From positions 769,296 to 833,295 of the forward strand of contig JANQQL010000010.1 in the NCBI GenBank assembly GCA_028289345.1: a stretch of 64,000 nucleotides of DNA, written 5' to 3'. Below the pieces are notes generated by a model. That model was not told where the DNA came from, searched no databases, and saw only the letters and a list, made by a program, of their open reading frames with translations. Source of the stretch: Planctomycetota bacterium (lineage in GTDB: Bacteria > Planctomycetota > B15-G4 > SIAN01). Shown here in pieces: positions 1-9,518 of this stretch. Both the position numbers and the translations under genes were made by a program. Every line of letters begins with the position of its first letter. The stretch's first letter is position 1.

Positions 1-365
1 CGCCGCTTCTCGGCGTGGCGGAGAGTTCATGGAGAGTCGCTGGCCGGCGTCTCATGGCCATCCTTCTCGCCTCCGCCATCTTCCCTCCTGCGGCGCTCTC
101 GTCCGTGGCACAGCCTCGGGACTTCCCAAGCCTCCTCGGCCGTGTTCTTTGAGGAGAGACTCAGGATCGGTCGACGTCAAACGGCCCTCAAGGAACAACA
201 AAAGTCTTCGAGTTTTTGACCCCCTCAATCCGCCTCGCACTTCCGTGAATTCCCCTGGTGCGCATTCCTCTCGAGCTTCTTCGAGAACACTGAAAAGGTG
301 GTCACCGCAGCGCACGCGCACCGGTTTCCATGCGCGTCGCGACGGCTGCCAGGAGGATTCGTGGC
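1..365. other. Left-edge stretch without a supported gene
   Basis: Open frames exist on both strands here, but they overlap one another, are Arg/Ser/Pro-rich as expected for chance frames in GC-rich DNA, and resemble no family I know. No tRNA-like fold or strong hairpin was seen. The only clear signal is the AGGAGG at 351-356, which serves the small gene starting at 366. Confidence 0.4.
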
Positions 366-653
366 ATGAACGATTTTCTTCGCCGGTGGGCAGTGGAATT
401 CCCATTCATGATGACAATCGGATTGATGGGAATGGCAGCAGCGCCGGACGTAACTTTCGACGGGACTTCGGCAAGAAGTCCGCACGCCTTCACAGCCCCA
501 CGAGACGCCGATCCACCGCCTTACGGCGGACACTCGGCACTCTCCCCGCCTCCAGGTGCGGTGTGGATCGGTGAAGAATTCATCAATGGCGTGCTGTTTT
601 GCGTCTACGAGACTCCCACCGGTCTTTACCGGGAACCGTGCCCTGGCCACTAG
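366..653 (+). CDS. Small secreted or membrane-anchored hypothetical protein
   Basis: This 95-residue protein is of unknown function. The start is chosen because a perfect AGGAGG lies nine bases upstream of ATG 366; a longer frame from 330 lacks such a site. Residues about 8-24 (FPFMMTIGLMGMAAA) form a hydrophobic signal-like segment after a short basic N-terminus, so export is likely. The remainder is Pro-rich and ends in a compact stretch (WIGEEFINGVLFCVYETPTG) with one Cys, plus another Cys near the C-terminus, which could form a disulfide outside the cytoplasm. It lies 60 bases from the convergent sigma-factor gene and shows no operon link. I recognise no family; the case rests on the ribosome site, the signal-like segment and a plausible composition. 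Confidence 0.5.
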   Translation: MNDFLRRWAVEFPFMMTIGLMGMAAAPDVTFDGTSARSPHAFTAPRDADPPPYGGHSALSPPPGAVWIGEEFINGVLFCVYETPTGLYREPCPGH

Positions 654-713
654 CGATCGTCTCACGGCAGTGGATCGGGCCTTGGCGATTCGATGGGGAT
701 GAGATCGCTCGAC

Positions 714-1331
714 TCAATCCAAGATTGGCCCGTCGTTTCCCAGACGACGGGCCACATGGGCCTGCGCGCGACAGTAGAGCCGCCTGGCGGTGGTGTAGGT
801 GAGAGACAAAGCTCGTCCTGCCTCGGCAATGCTCATGTCGTCGACTCTGACCATCATGTACAGCGTTGATTGATCAAGAGGAAGCTCATTCAACGCATCC
901 TCGATTTGACGCCACGTTTCTCGGTGGGTCACTGCCCAAACCGGACCGCGTTCCGAGGGGACATCCCCAAGAGGCCGATCCCGCCGGACGTCTCGTTTCT
1001 CCGCTCCGAGCTCTCCTCGCTTCTGACGGACAAGGTTCTTGCAGATTCGGCAGAGGTAGCCCTTGAGTTCCTCAAGGCCACGAAACTCAAAACGGTCGAG
1101 GCTGATCAAGAAGGCCACACACGCTTCTTGGATGGTGTCACCCGCATCCCACAGCTGTTGGTACGTGCTACCAATCTCGACCCTCACGGATAGGGTCAGG
1201 TAGTCAGTGATCCACTGGAACAGATCCTCGTTGGCAATGGCGTCCCCGACTTTGGCGCGTTCGATGAGCCGAAACAGACGCTTTGCCAGGTCATCTTCCC
1301 CCATCAGAGCCTTCCACGACGGCGCGGCCAT
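714..1331 (-). CDS. ECF-type RNA polymerase sigma factor
   Basis: The 205-residue protein has the layout of an extracytoplasmic-function sigma-70 factor. A region 2 lies around residues 60-105 (AGDTIQEACVAFLISLDRFE, then LCRICKNLVRQKRGE). An HTH-like region 4 lies around residues 145-200 (ALNELPLDQSTLYMMVRVDD, then MSIAEAGRALSLTYTTARRL). The family directs RNA polymerase to stress or envelope-response promoters. No anti-sigma gene is adjacent; instead it is divergent, across 187 bases, from a membrane-anchored FGE-fold protein at 1519, a candidate partner. ATG 1331 is used, but a second ATG at 1304, preceded by GGAAGG, is also plausible. Family assignment is confident; regulon and signal are unknown. 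Confidence 0.85.
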   Translation of the reverse strand: MAAPSWKALMGEDDLAKRLFRLIERAKVGDAIANEDLFQWITDYLTLSVRVEIGSTYQQLWDAGDTIQEACVAFLISLDRFEFRGLEELKGYLCRICKNLVRQKRGELGAEKRDVRRDRPLGDVPSERGPVWAVTHRETWRQIEDALNELPLDQSTLYMMVRVDDMSIAEAGRALSLTYTTARRLYCRAQAHVARRLGNDGPILD

Positions 1332-1518
1332 TCATCTCACCCAGCCAATGCGACCGCTGGGAATTGGTTCCCTCCAAGGGGACAAAGGGAAACCCGGGGG
1401 GAGATTTCCAAACATTCTCAGAAATTCTGAAATTTCCCACGAGAGCCCAGATCTTTTGGTGATTTCCGACCGGCACTGTCCTTACTGAGGAGAAGGTATT
1501 TTTCCCAGGGAGGGCACT
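1332..1518. promoter_or_regulatory. Divergent promoter region between sigma factor and FGE-fold gene
   Basis: The 187-base region separates two outward-facing genes. It holds an AT-rich block (about 1405-1440) with an imperfect palindrome around 1420 (CAGAA-A-TTCTG) and a repeated AAATTTC/GATTTCC theme, unlike the surrounding GC-rich sequence. It is a plausible place for an ECF-dependent promoter or operator, but no specific -35/-10 pair could be assigned. Confidence 0.35.
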
Positions 1519-3315
1519 GTGATGACCCAACACTTTCCCGACGAGAACCAGCAGGCCGAGGAGGTCTTCGCGGAGTACCTCGAACTACGCGAAGAGGGGC
1601 GAGCGCCGTCTCGGGAGCAGCTGCTGCAACGGCACCCGCAATTTCGAAACGCTCTCACCAAAATGCTCCGAGGCCAGGAGACCGCCGACGGTTTTCACCA
1701 ACGGCTTCGCGGGAACCAGGACAGCCCACCCATTCGCGAAATGCGCCCCTGGAGAAGGGCACTTCCGCCGGTTTTGATCGCCGTTTCGCTGTTGGTCCTT
1801 GCCGTGTTCGTTGTGATCGGCGATCGATCCGCCGAGCCCCTCCTGAACGCACCTTCGGAACTCGTCACGCTGTCGGACTTCGTGGACTCCCGCTGGGGAA
1901 TCTTGGAACAATTGTCCCACGGCAGGCCAAGGGAAGGGCAGCAACAGTTGGCGCAGGACTTGGTCAATCTCCATCGGGAAATTGACCAAACCCTCGCTCA
2001 ATTTCGACACTCCCCTCGCGCCTCAAGATTGCCTCTTCCGCTGTCGAGAACCCTCGAACAAAGCTCGGCACGCGCCAACTCCCTTCCCTTGAAGAAACCG
2101 ATCGAAAATCTCGGCGGCTTGTCCGGCACGGGAGTTGTTCTTTCGTTCCTCGAATTCTTGAGGTCTCACAATCTGCCGACCCCTTCCCCCGACTTGTCGA
2201 TGACCACGCCATCGAACATCATCGAACTCTATCGACAAGCCGCCCACATGCATGAGCTACCACTGCGCGTGGTCGACCTTGATGGAGAGGCGGCCGATCT
2301 CTCCGCATGCCAAGTCTTCGCTCAATCGGTGCAGCTTGACAACGGCCAGATCCAGGAGGCTCGCTATCTGGGCTCGTTGGCAGATCGACTCTGGCTGGAA
2401 GCGGGCGACTGGAGAATCACCGTCCAGCACCCACCGACTCGCCGTCACTCCGTCCTGAGACTCCTGGTCTTTCCGGGATTGGAGATCGCCCCTCAGATTG
2501 CCTTCCTTCGTGAGTCGAGTTCCGTCACCTCGACCATGGTGGAAGTCCCAAGAGCTTCCTTCTTCTACGGATCCTCTTCGGGTTTCAGCATGCACCACGA
2601 GCCACAGGAAGAAACCCTGCCCAAGTACTGGATCGACCCGTGTGAAGCGACCAACGGCGAATATGCGAAGTTCTATGAGGATACTCAACGCGAAGCTTGG
2701 TTCTCTGACGACCTGCGTCCGAAGAGTTGGACTGCTGGAGAAATCCCCTTCGTCGACCCGCGTCTTCCGGTGTGTGGACTTTCTTGGCACCAAGCCTCCC
2801 GCTTCGCCAATTGGTCCGGCAAGCGACTCCTCACCGATCGGGAATGGGAAAGAGCCGCGCAGGGCGACATCAGTCAGAATCGAATCTACCCCTGGGGGAA
2901 CGTGTATTCAGCGGACGCGGTCGATGACACCCACGTCATCGATCCCGTCACCCAGAAGAGCATTGAGCAGTGGGATCCGACGTCCGTTGACGCAAAGGTG
3001 CCCCTCAGCGCCGTCGATGACCCGGCCTACTGGCGCGGGGCCTCGGTAATTGAAGGAGCCCGCGTCTACCGGCTCGCGGACAGTGTCCGGGAGTGGACGG
3101 AAGACATTCTTGCCTACCCGGATCATGGAATCATCAGTTTCGGACTGGATGCCACCTCGATTCGCCGGACGATTCGCGGTTGCTCCTGGTCGGACGTGGG
3201 TCCTGAGAAATGCAAGATCGACCTGAGAACGGGAAGCGTTCCGACGGCAAAGCCCCTGGTGGTAGGAGCTCGCTGTGCGAAGTCACCCTATCCGGACTTT
3301 CCAGCGGAACATTGA
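1519..3315 (+). CDS. Membrane-anchored protein with C-terminal FGE/SUMF1-fold domain
   Basis: The 598-residue protein has a short N-terminal cytosolic module (EVFAEYLELREEGRAPSREQ, about residues 16-52) like those preceding kinase domains in planctomycetes. A single membrane span follows at about 81-100, then a long extracytoplasmic region, then a formylglycine-generating-enzyme-like domain from about 340 to the end. Hallmarks of that domain are YWIDPCEATNGEYAKFY, GLSWHQASRFANWSGKRLLT, EREWERAA-type WERAA, YPWGN and REWTED. The usual RGGSW is RGCSW, and the catalytic Cys pair of true sulfatase-activating enzymes is not evident, so a binding rather than enzymatic role is likely. The start is GTG 1519 or ATG 1522, after AGGGAGGG. 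It is divergent from the ECF sigma gene, suggesting signalling across the membrane; that link is inferred. Confidence 0.8.
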   Translation: MMTQHFPDENQQAEEVFAEYLELREEGRAPSREQLLQRHPQFRNALTKMLRGQETADGFHQRLRGNQDSPPIREMRPWRRALPPVLIAVSLLVLAVFVVIGDRSAEPLLNAPSELVTLSDFVDSRWGILEQLSHGRPREGQQQLAQDLVNLHREIDQTLAQFRHSPRASRLPLPLSRTLEQSSARANSLPLKKPIENLGGLSGTGVVLSFLEFLRSHNLPTPSPDLSMTTPSNIIELYRQAAHMHELPLRVVDLDGEAADLSACQVFAQSVQLDNGQIQEARYLGSLADRLWLEAGDWRITVQHPPTRRHSVLRLLVFPGLEIAPQIAFLRESSSVTSTMVEVPRASFFYGSSSGFSMHHEPQEETLPKYWIDPCEATNGEYAKFYEDTQREAWFSDDLRPKSWTAGEIPFVDPRLPVCGLSWHQASRFANWSGKRLLTDREWERAAQGDISQNRIYPWGNVYSADAVDDTHVIDPVTQKSIEQWDPTSVDAKVPLSAVDDPAYWRGASVIEGARVYRLADSVREWTEDILAYPDHGIISFGLDATSIRRTIRGCSWSDVGPEKCKIDLRTGSVPTAKPLVVGARCAKSPYPDFPAEH

Positions 3316-3819
3316 CCGACGCCATCGACGGCTCAGGCCAACCAAGTTCAGTGGCTTGAAAAAAAGTGTGGCGGATTCGCAGGTAGAAGCTCCTTCATGG
3401 AAGTGCAGGACCAAGAAACTCGTGCTTTCGCCGCCAGGGGCGCGACAGCACCGCCAGCGGGCAGTGGTCGAGCTTGGGCGTCGGTTGCGGCTCTCTGGGC
3501 CCGGCCCGTTCTTTCTGGCGTCTGACGAAGGAAGCGTCTCTTCGAGACGCTGCCTTCGTCTCCCTCTCGTTCCATCCTCGCTGCCGCACGGAGGAGCGAC
3601 ACGAGTTCTTCGACCGAGTTGTCCCGCTCCCTCCCCCGCTCGCACCGGCCTTCTGCGGAATGACGCGAGGGCCTGGCGAGATCGTCGAGGACGCGTACGC
3701 ACCCTCGGCGACCGCCACGACTAGTGAAAACTGAGGAGACGAGGCAAAGAAGTGGAGCGCTCAGCGGCCGATCACGCGCTGCCAGGTGAGCCGCCGTCTC
3801 CGGCCGGCGAGCGTGGCCC
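3316..3819. other. Convergent intergenic region, no supported gene
   Basis: About 500 bases lie between the 3' ends of two converging genes. Several overlapping frames are open on both strands, but none has a convincing start or recognisable product. The region contains a very strong hairpin (3524-3560), listed separately. I see nothing else in it. Confidence 0.5.
3524..3560. terminator. Long hairpin, probable bidirectional terminator or structured RNA
   Basis: Two 17-base arms (GACGAAGGAAGCGTCTC and GAGACGCTGCCTTCGTC) are complementary except for one A/C mismatch and are separated by TTC. There is no T-tract on either side, so it is not a canonical intrinsic terminator. Its place between converging genes suggests it may stop or stabilise both transcripts. 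Confidence 0.5.
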
Positions 3820-6810
3820 TTAGAACTCCGCCCGGACGGCAATCTCCTGCACCGTCGGTCGTGGAGTTTCTGGGGTGAGTGTGTCGCCCGCACGCGCCGC
3901 GATGTCGAAAGTGATTCGGTAGCGCAAGAATTGCTTGCCGTTCGCGACCTCTGGATTCGGAGACCATCCGGTCCTGGTCAAGGGATCGGCTTCCTTGGAC
4001 CCCGGGGACACCGCATCGGCGCCTTCGAACTCCACGTGGATCGTGGCATTGGGCGGGATGAAGTTGGCCTTGGGCTCCTTGCCGGGAAGAAATCGTCCCG
4101 GGATCCGTGGATCGGACACGCCAAGGAAGTCGACTCGGATGCTGGCGCCCTGGGGATCGAGAACGTTGCCGAACTCATCCGTGAGGACTTGGCCAGTTTC
4201 TGGATCGAGTCCCTGGAAAGAATAGACCGGGTTGGTGTTCTTCGGTGGCCGATCGATGACTCGCCCCATGTCGTACCATTGCGTGAGCGCGACACTGATC
4301 GGAGTGAACTCCGAGGGGTTTCGGACGTTGTTCTTGTCCACCCACGCTCTCCCGGTCACGGACGATCGATCTTCGACTTGAGCCGTTTGACCCGGCGGCA
4401 CTTGCAGCTGAATGATGCCCGCGCCCGCACTGCCACCGGCTCCCGGATGATCCAGACCCAACGCACAGCCGTTGGGATTTCGTGCGGCACCTCTCCCTCT
4501 TCCTGCTGCTGCGTCGATCACCGCACCTTCCTTGACGTGGATGCCCGCTCCGGATTGAAACAGTGCCGCGCCTCCGGACCCGCCCCCGCCGCTTCCTGCA
4601 ATGGAACCACAGCTGTTCCACTCGCCACCACCACCGTTGCCACCACGGCATGAAACATGAGCGGTCGACTCGAAGACGATCTCGCCGAGGGCTTTGATCC
4701 AGAGCGCCCCTCCCCCGCCACCTCCACCGCCTCCGCGGCCGTCGGTGATGGTGTCGGGAAGCTGAGCCCCAAGTCCCAGCTCCGCTTTGCAAACCCGGTT
4801 GTTGGTCGGGTCGTCGTCCTTCTTGCACCAGCTCCCGCAGAAGTAGGTGTCAAAACCACTGCCTCCGGCCCCTCCTCCCTGGCCGCCCACGATGTCCTGC
4901 AACTCTCCGCGCGACCCAATGAAGTCGTTGTTCGGGTCGTCGTCGCGGAACACCGCCAGTCCGGGTTCCCCGCCTGGGAGAAGGTGGGAGTCGGCGCCAT
5001 GGGTTTCCGGCGTCCGAAGGATGTGTCCTCCCATGCCATCCGGAATCACGTTGCCGTAACCATCCTTCTGCGGCCGCGCTCCTCTCGTCAACAACGAGCC
5101 GCCCCCCCCACCGCTGGGACGGAAGCCCGGATTGTGCCCGACACCCTCGGTACAAGTGCTTTCTTGATCGGTGGCGTACGCCCCATTCTCATCCAGCGTG
5201 TCGAGACTTCCGGTCGTCCCGCCTCGCCCTCCCAACCGCAACAGGTTGGAAGGTCCCCAGCCATGGCCGCCGCGCAGCGGGGAGATCAGATTCCGTCGAC
5301 TCGGCACTCCGAAGTAAGTCGTCGGATGACCTTCTCCCCCGCGCCCTCCCCCCGGAGCCGTCGCTCCGCCGGGCATCGGCGTGGTGGACGAGTCGATGGT
5401 CCTGGTGTGAGGAGCATCTCCTCCTTCCATGAGAATGGTGCCGGCAATGCGCACGGAACCCGTTGCGGTCAGAACCAAGGGGTTGGGTCCACGGGGCCGC
5501 AAGATCACATGTTCCGGGATGTCGATGTCCGTGAAAGAGAACACGCCTCCAAGCACGACTCCCGGTCGAGCATCCGGAGTCGACCCTTCCAGCAGTGGCA
5601 ACGACTGCGAGCTGGTATCCAGGATGAGGACATTCGGGCTTTGGGCTGTCCCCGGAAACGGTTGCAGCCTGCCGAGTTCCCCACGGCCTTGGAACGCGAA
5701 GTTGGCAGTCAAGACATCGGAGTCGCGGGTGTCCCACTCGGCGGGGACCCGATCCGATCCGAGCTCCTCGAGGTTCCGGCTTTCTCGTTCCGAAGAGTCG
5801 AAGTCTTCTTGGAGCAAGTCGACGATCGTTCCGGACGGGGCCTCGGCCACGGTGAAAGTGGCAGCGATCGAAGTCCCCGGTCTCGGAGTCCCCTCCTCTC
5901 CCAAGCCTTGCAGATGGGTCGGGTACTCCAACGAAATCAGGTGACCGAACGGGAGGATTCCGCTGGGGCTGAAGGAAACCACAGCTCCGGCGGCAGAGTT
6001 CTCGAGCAAACAAACGTCGATCCCCAACGACAGCCCCATGGACGAGTCCCGGCGATGGTCAAGGTCGATCAGGCGGAAGCCTTCCAGGTTGGACTCCGAC
6101 GGATGAATCGGTCCGTCGAACCGCAACAGGAATGGCCGCGGCGGAGGAAACAGACCCGCGGGATCCCGGTAGAGCTGGGGAGAGATTGACGAGGCTCCGT
6201 CGGCGGGAACGGACTCGACCAAGCTTGGGCGATGGATCCGGACGCCTCGAAAGTAGTCCCCTTCCCTCCTCGTCGTGCCCAACACCAAGGCGATGTCCCC
6301 GCCATTCGTGGGATCCTGAAACAGCGTCTTCAGACCCGTTTGGACCGAACTCAGGAACGTGGGCCAGGTGCCCGGCCCCACCTGGATCGTGTAGCTCTCT
6401 CCCGGGGCGAAGCCGGCACCTCCGTCATCGGTAACCCGCCCGTCTTGCACCCTCACGGGACGCAGTGGGTACTTCGGAACAAACACCACCCGCACGCCTT
6501 CGACGTGAAAGGTGCCTTCCGGGGCAACGCCACGCGAGTCGCGGATGCGAATCGTCTCGTGGCTCACCTCATCGGCGTTGGGTCGCGCAGAGAACTCGAA
6601 CTCAATCTGTTGATTGAGCGGCGCGGCGAGGGGGGGAGAGGTCTCGGGCTCCGGATTGACGCTTCCCGGATCAGGAAAATGGAGCGCGAGGAGTTGGCCG
6701 CGCTTGTCCCCAGAAGAGCCTCCTCCGCCACCGCAACCGGTGACCGCGAGGAACCCGGTGAGGGCGAGGAGGCCGGCCAGGGTCGGGATTCTTCGCTTCT
6801 GAAGGGTCAC
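3820..6810 (-). CDS. Large glycine-rich lipoprotein with Ig-like N-terminal region
   Basis: The 996-residue exported lipoprotein starts at GTG 6810, eight bases after GAGG. Its signal peptide ends in the lipobox LAVTGC (Cys26), followed by a Gly/Ser linker. Residues about 30-330 look like bacterial Ig-like domains of the SbsA type (FSARPNADEVSHETIRIRDS; RVVFVPKYPLRP), repeated with variations. The central and later parts are extremely Gly-rich (GGQGGGAGGSGF, GGGGGGGGGALWIKALGEI) and resemble polymorphic outer-membrane or passenger-type beta-helical sequences. The C-terminus has further beta-rich segments. Such proteins usually sit on the cell surface. The function is unknown. It is followed on the same strand, upstream in transcription order, by an FG-GAP protein gene 147 bases away, possibly in one envelope cluster. 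Confidence 0.75.
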   Translation of the reverse strand: MTLQKRRIPTLAGLLALTGFLAVTGCGGGGGSSGDKRGQLLALHFPDPGSVNPEPETSPPLAAPLNQQIEFEFSARPNADEVSHETIRIRDSRGVAPEGTFHVEGVRVVFVPKYPLRPVRVQDGRVTDDGGAGFAPGESYTIQVGPGTWPTFLSSVQTGLKTLFQDPTNGGDIALVLGTTRREGDYFRGVRIHRPSLVESVPADGASSISPQLYRDPAGLFPPPRPFLLRFDGPIHPSESNLEGFRLIDLDHRRDSSMGLSLGIDVCLLENSAAGAVVSFSPSGILPFGHLISLEYPTHLQGLGEEGTPRPGTSIAATFTVAEAPSGTIVDLLQEDFDSSERESRNLEELGSDRVPAEWDTRDSDVLTANFAFQGRGELGRLQPFPGTAQSPNVLILDTSSQSLPLLEGSTPDARPGVVLGGVFSFTDIDIPEHVILRPRGPNPLVLTATGSVRIAGTILMEGGDAPHTRTIDSSTTPMPGGATAPGGGRGGEGHPTTYFGVPSRRNLISPLRGGHGWGPSNLLRLGGRGGTTGSLDTLDENGAYATDQESTCTEGVGHNPGFRPSGGGGGSLLTRGARPQKDGYGNVIPDGMGGHILRTPETHGADSHLLPGGEPGLAVFRDDDPNNDFIGSRGELQDIVGGQGGGAGGSGFDTYFCGSWCKKDDDPTNNRVCKAELGLGAQLPDTITDGRGGGGGGGGGALWIKALGEIVFESTAHVSCRGGNGGGGEWNSCGSIAGSGGGGSGGAALFQSGAGIHVKEGAVIDAAAGRGRGAARNPNGCALGLDHPGAGGSAGAGIIQLQVPPGQTAQVEDRSSVTGRAWVDKNNVRNPSEFTPISVALTQWYDMGRVIDRPPKNTNPVYSFQGLDPETGQVLTDEFGNVLDPQGASIRVDFLGVSDPRIPGRFLPGKEPKANFIPPNATIHVEFEGADAVSPGSKEADPLTRTGWSPNPEVANGKQFLRYRITFDIAARAGDTLTPETPRPTVQEIAVRAEF

Positions 6811-6957
6811 CGAAGGAACCTCTACTCGATGGAACGGAGACGCGGCTTCCCCTCGCGATGACCAGGATCATAGCGTTCCCCGAGCCTCCTCGCCCCGCGA
6901 CTCCCCCCTTCTGACCCCAGCAATTCCGCACCTTCCGAAGACGTCGGGAGGCCTCTT

Positions 6958-9246
6958 TCACCGGAGTGGATCGATCAGACGTGGAGGCCCCGGTTGGGTG
7001 ACGAACGAAGTCGTGGCACTCACGACGTCAATCTCTCCGCTCTTCGGATCGATGGTCACGTACGCGGTGTAGATCCGAGTGTCGGAGAGAAGGGCGATGT
7101 TTGGCAGCACCACCGAAAACTGAGCACGCCCGCTCTTCCCAATGCGACCGCTCGTTTGTCCAAAAGGCGGCACGCCGGCAATTGACTGTCGGAACAACAA
7201 ATCGTTCGCCAGGTAGAGAGAACCGGCATTCCCGAGCGGCTGTGCAGGCTCAGAGGCCAAGGAGAACGCGGCCACGTAGAGATGCCCGGGCTCTCCCACC
7301 AAATGAAAGGGCACGGCGGATCCGAGGGAGGCTCGGCCGAGCACCGTCAGGATTCCCTTCGAGAACCGGTGACCACTGACAATGGTTGCCTCCCCCGCGC
7401 TCGCAAACGCGTTGTCAAAGCCGTCTGCTCGCGGTGCACTGGAAAGGACGTCGGCAAACCCGTCGCCATCGAAGTCAGCACCCTCCATGGACTCGCTCAT
7501 CAAGTCTTCTTGCTCGCGACCGAAGATCCGCCGGGTCGGGTAGTCCGTGTCCGCGTCCATGGTGGCAAGAGGAAGTACCCTTGGCCATCGTCGTGGGCCG
7601 CCGTACATGATGAGGATCTCTCCGTTGGAGGTCTGGATCACCCCATCACGAGTGACGTTGCCTCGAACCACCCCGAAGTAGAGATCCTCGAAGCCGTCAC
7701 CATTGACGTCTGCGGTCGACAACGTGTCCCCCGCCATGTTCCTGCGAAACTCGCCGATCAGAGTGCAAGTGCCGGCGGGCCTCTGACGCATGTCGAGCAC
7801 TTGACCGCGAAGGTGAGGTCCCCCGTAGATCACGACGGCCTCTCCGGTACTGGTGACGGTATTGGTCACCCCCTTTGCCGTGAGGGCGCCGATCATCAGA
7901 TCGAGGTACGCATCTCCATCGAGGTTGCCGCTGGAGATTTCTTCTCCCAAGTAGTCGTCGGAGTCCGCGCCGTAGATCACGGTCAACTTGCCTTCCGACA
8001 ACAAGCTGGCGGAGTCCGACAGATCAATCAAGTGCGGAGGGTTTGTTTCTCCCCACAAGATGTACGTGTCTCCGCAGCCATTCCGCGAATTCACCGGTCC
8101 ATCCCCTCCTGCGGTTTCGACGCCGGTCGGGTCGGCAATGACTCGGTTCAACGCCGCCGAACCGATGATCTCTTCGTAGCCATCCCCATCGAGATCCGCG
8201 CTGTGAATGCAAGAACCGAGGTGATCGCGGTTGCCTTCCCCATAGATGGTTGTGAGAACCAGATCCGCGGGGGGGTGGGCCAAGTCGATGACTTCCGGAA
8301 GGGGTTGGCTCCCATCCATGACGTAGATTTCCCCTCGATCACGATTCGCATTGGCCACCCCATCGCCGGCATCCCCGCTGATCATCAGGTCTTCATGGCC
8401 GTCGCCGTCGAAGTCACCGGATTCGACCCAAAGGCCGATTCGGTCCATCGTGTCGATGCCGAGAACCGTCACGACTTTTGAGTCCGGATCCGCAAGGTCG
8501 ATGACCCCACCGAAATCGGCCCCCCCGTAGATGACGTACACAGCTCCAGAATCCGCATTGCCGTTGCTGTCAACTCCCGAAGCGCCAATGATCAAGTCCG
8601 CCACTCCGTCCCCGTTCTGATCGGAGGAATAGAGTTCGGTGCCGAGAAGATCTCCCTCGGCACCTCCGAGCACGCGGAGCATTGGCTGCTCCCCGATCGG
8701 AGATGCCAAGTCCAAGCTGCCAGCGATCGCTCCGTTTCCCTTGAGGACATAAACCTCCCCGGCATCCACTCGATCCTGCAGTGGTCCGCTATCCGCAAGC
8801 GTCGCAGCAATCGCGACATCCAGCAATCCATCGTCGTCGTAATCGCCGTACTCCACGGGAAGACCACAGTTGCCACCACCAGGATCCGAAAGCCAAATGG
8901 ACATCTGGCCTTCCTGATCCGAGTCCTCGAGGTCCCACGGAGTCAGTTTCTGGGCGATCGTGGTCGCAACCATGCCCTCGTCGAGGATTGGTCGAGGCGG
9001 AATCGTCCCCGCCTCGGAGGCGATCACGGATGATCCAGAAATCCCGTCGACAACCTCGCTGTCATCCACCGCATCGTGAGGGGAGGCGTCCGCCGATGGC
9101 GTCTCATCAACCGGGGAGACTCGTGGTGGCAGCTCTTCGATGCAAGAAAACGCTGGCTCGGCGGGAAGGTCGTTGCCGAGCAGAAGCAACACCAGGGATC
9201 CGGTCAGGATAGGAAAGGCTTGGAAGTGAGCTCGTGATCGTCGCAT
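6958..9246 (-). CDS. Secreted FG-GAP (integrin-alpha-like) beta-propeller protein
   Basis: The 762-residue protein begins with a signal peptide (residues about 1-29, hydrophobic core ILTGSLVLLLLG). It continues with about seven FG-GAP blades, each with calcium-binding loops of the DxDxDGxxD type (YGDYDDDGLLDVAIAA; SDQNGDGVADLIIGASG; GDFDGDGHEDLMISGDAGDG; NLDGDAYLDLMIGA; ADVNGDGFEDLYFG). Blades end in VYVLKGN- or IYGG-like strands. The C-terminal roughly 100 residues form a separate beta-sandwich-like module ending VVSATTSFVTQPGPPRLIDP. The start has an excellent GGAGG six bases upstream. Proteins of this type are extracellular and may bind ligands or matrix. It is divergent from the TIR gene at 9519, with 272 bases between. 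Confidence 0.85.
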   Translation of the reverse strand: MRRSRAHFQAFPILTGSLVLLLLGNDLPAEPAFSCIEELPPRVSPVDETPSADASPHDAVDDSEVVDGISGSSVIASEAGTIPPRPILDEGMVATTIAQKLTPWDLEDSDQEGQMSIWLSDPGGGNCGLPVEYGDYDDDGLLDVAIAATLADSGPLQDRVDAGEVYVLKGNGAIAGSLDLASPIGEQPMLRVLGGAEGDLLGTELYSSDQNGDGVADLIIGASGVDSNGNADSGAVYVIYGGADFGGVIDLADPDSKVVTVLGIDTMDRIGLWVESGDFDGDGHEDLMISGDAGDGVANANRDRGEIYVMDGSQPLPEVIDLAHPPADLVLTTIYGEGNRDHLGSCIHSADLDGDGYEEIIGSAALNRVIADPTGVETAGGDGPVNSRNGCGDTYILWGETNPPHLIDLSDSASLLSEGKLTVIYGADSDDYLGEEISSGNLDGDAYLDLMIGALTAKGVTNTVTSTGEAVVIYGGPHLRGQVLDMRQRPAGTCTLIGEFRRNMAGDTLSTADVNGDGFEDLYFGVVRGNVTRDGVIQTSNGEILIMYGGPRRWPRVLPLATMDADTDYPTRRIFGREQEDLMSESMEGADFDGDGFADVLSSAPRADGFDNAFASAGEATIVSGHRFSKGILTVLGRASLGSAVPFHLVGEPGHLYVAAFSLASEPAQPLGNAGSLYLANDLLFRQSIAGVPPFGQTSGRIGKSGRAQFSVVLPNIALLSDTRIYTAYVTIDPKSGEIDVVSATTSFVTQPGPPRLIDPLR

Positions 9247-9518
9247 GGGACCTCCGATCAGCGAGCGGAACGGACCCGAGTGTAAAGCAGGACTCGTTCC
9301 CAGACAAGACGAGGAGAAATCGTCGCCTGTCCCCGCGGGAAGGCTGGGTGTGCTCCATTGCTTCGTGACTGCCGCCGACGGAATGAGGGAGTGTCGACCG
9401 TGCTGCGGCCTCGAGGCCTTGCTCCTCCAAGAGAAGCCGAGCTTCTATCATCAGGAAGGGCCGTCGGAAGCGCCCGCTTCGAGATGAGATCCCTCGCAAG
9501 ACAGACGAGTGTTCCCTG

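Noticed and set aside
4657..6189. 510-residue plus-strand frame opposite the glycine-rich lipoprotein
   Set aside because: It is Arg/Pro/Ser-rich antisense to a gene with signal peptide, lipobox and ribosome site, and resembles nothing. It is a GC-rich shadow.
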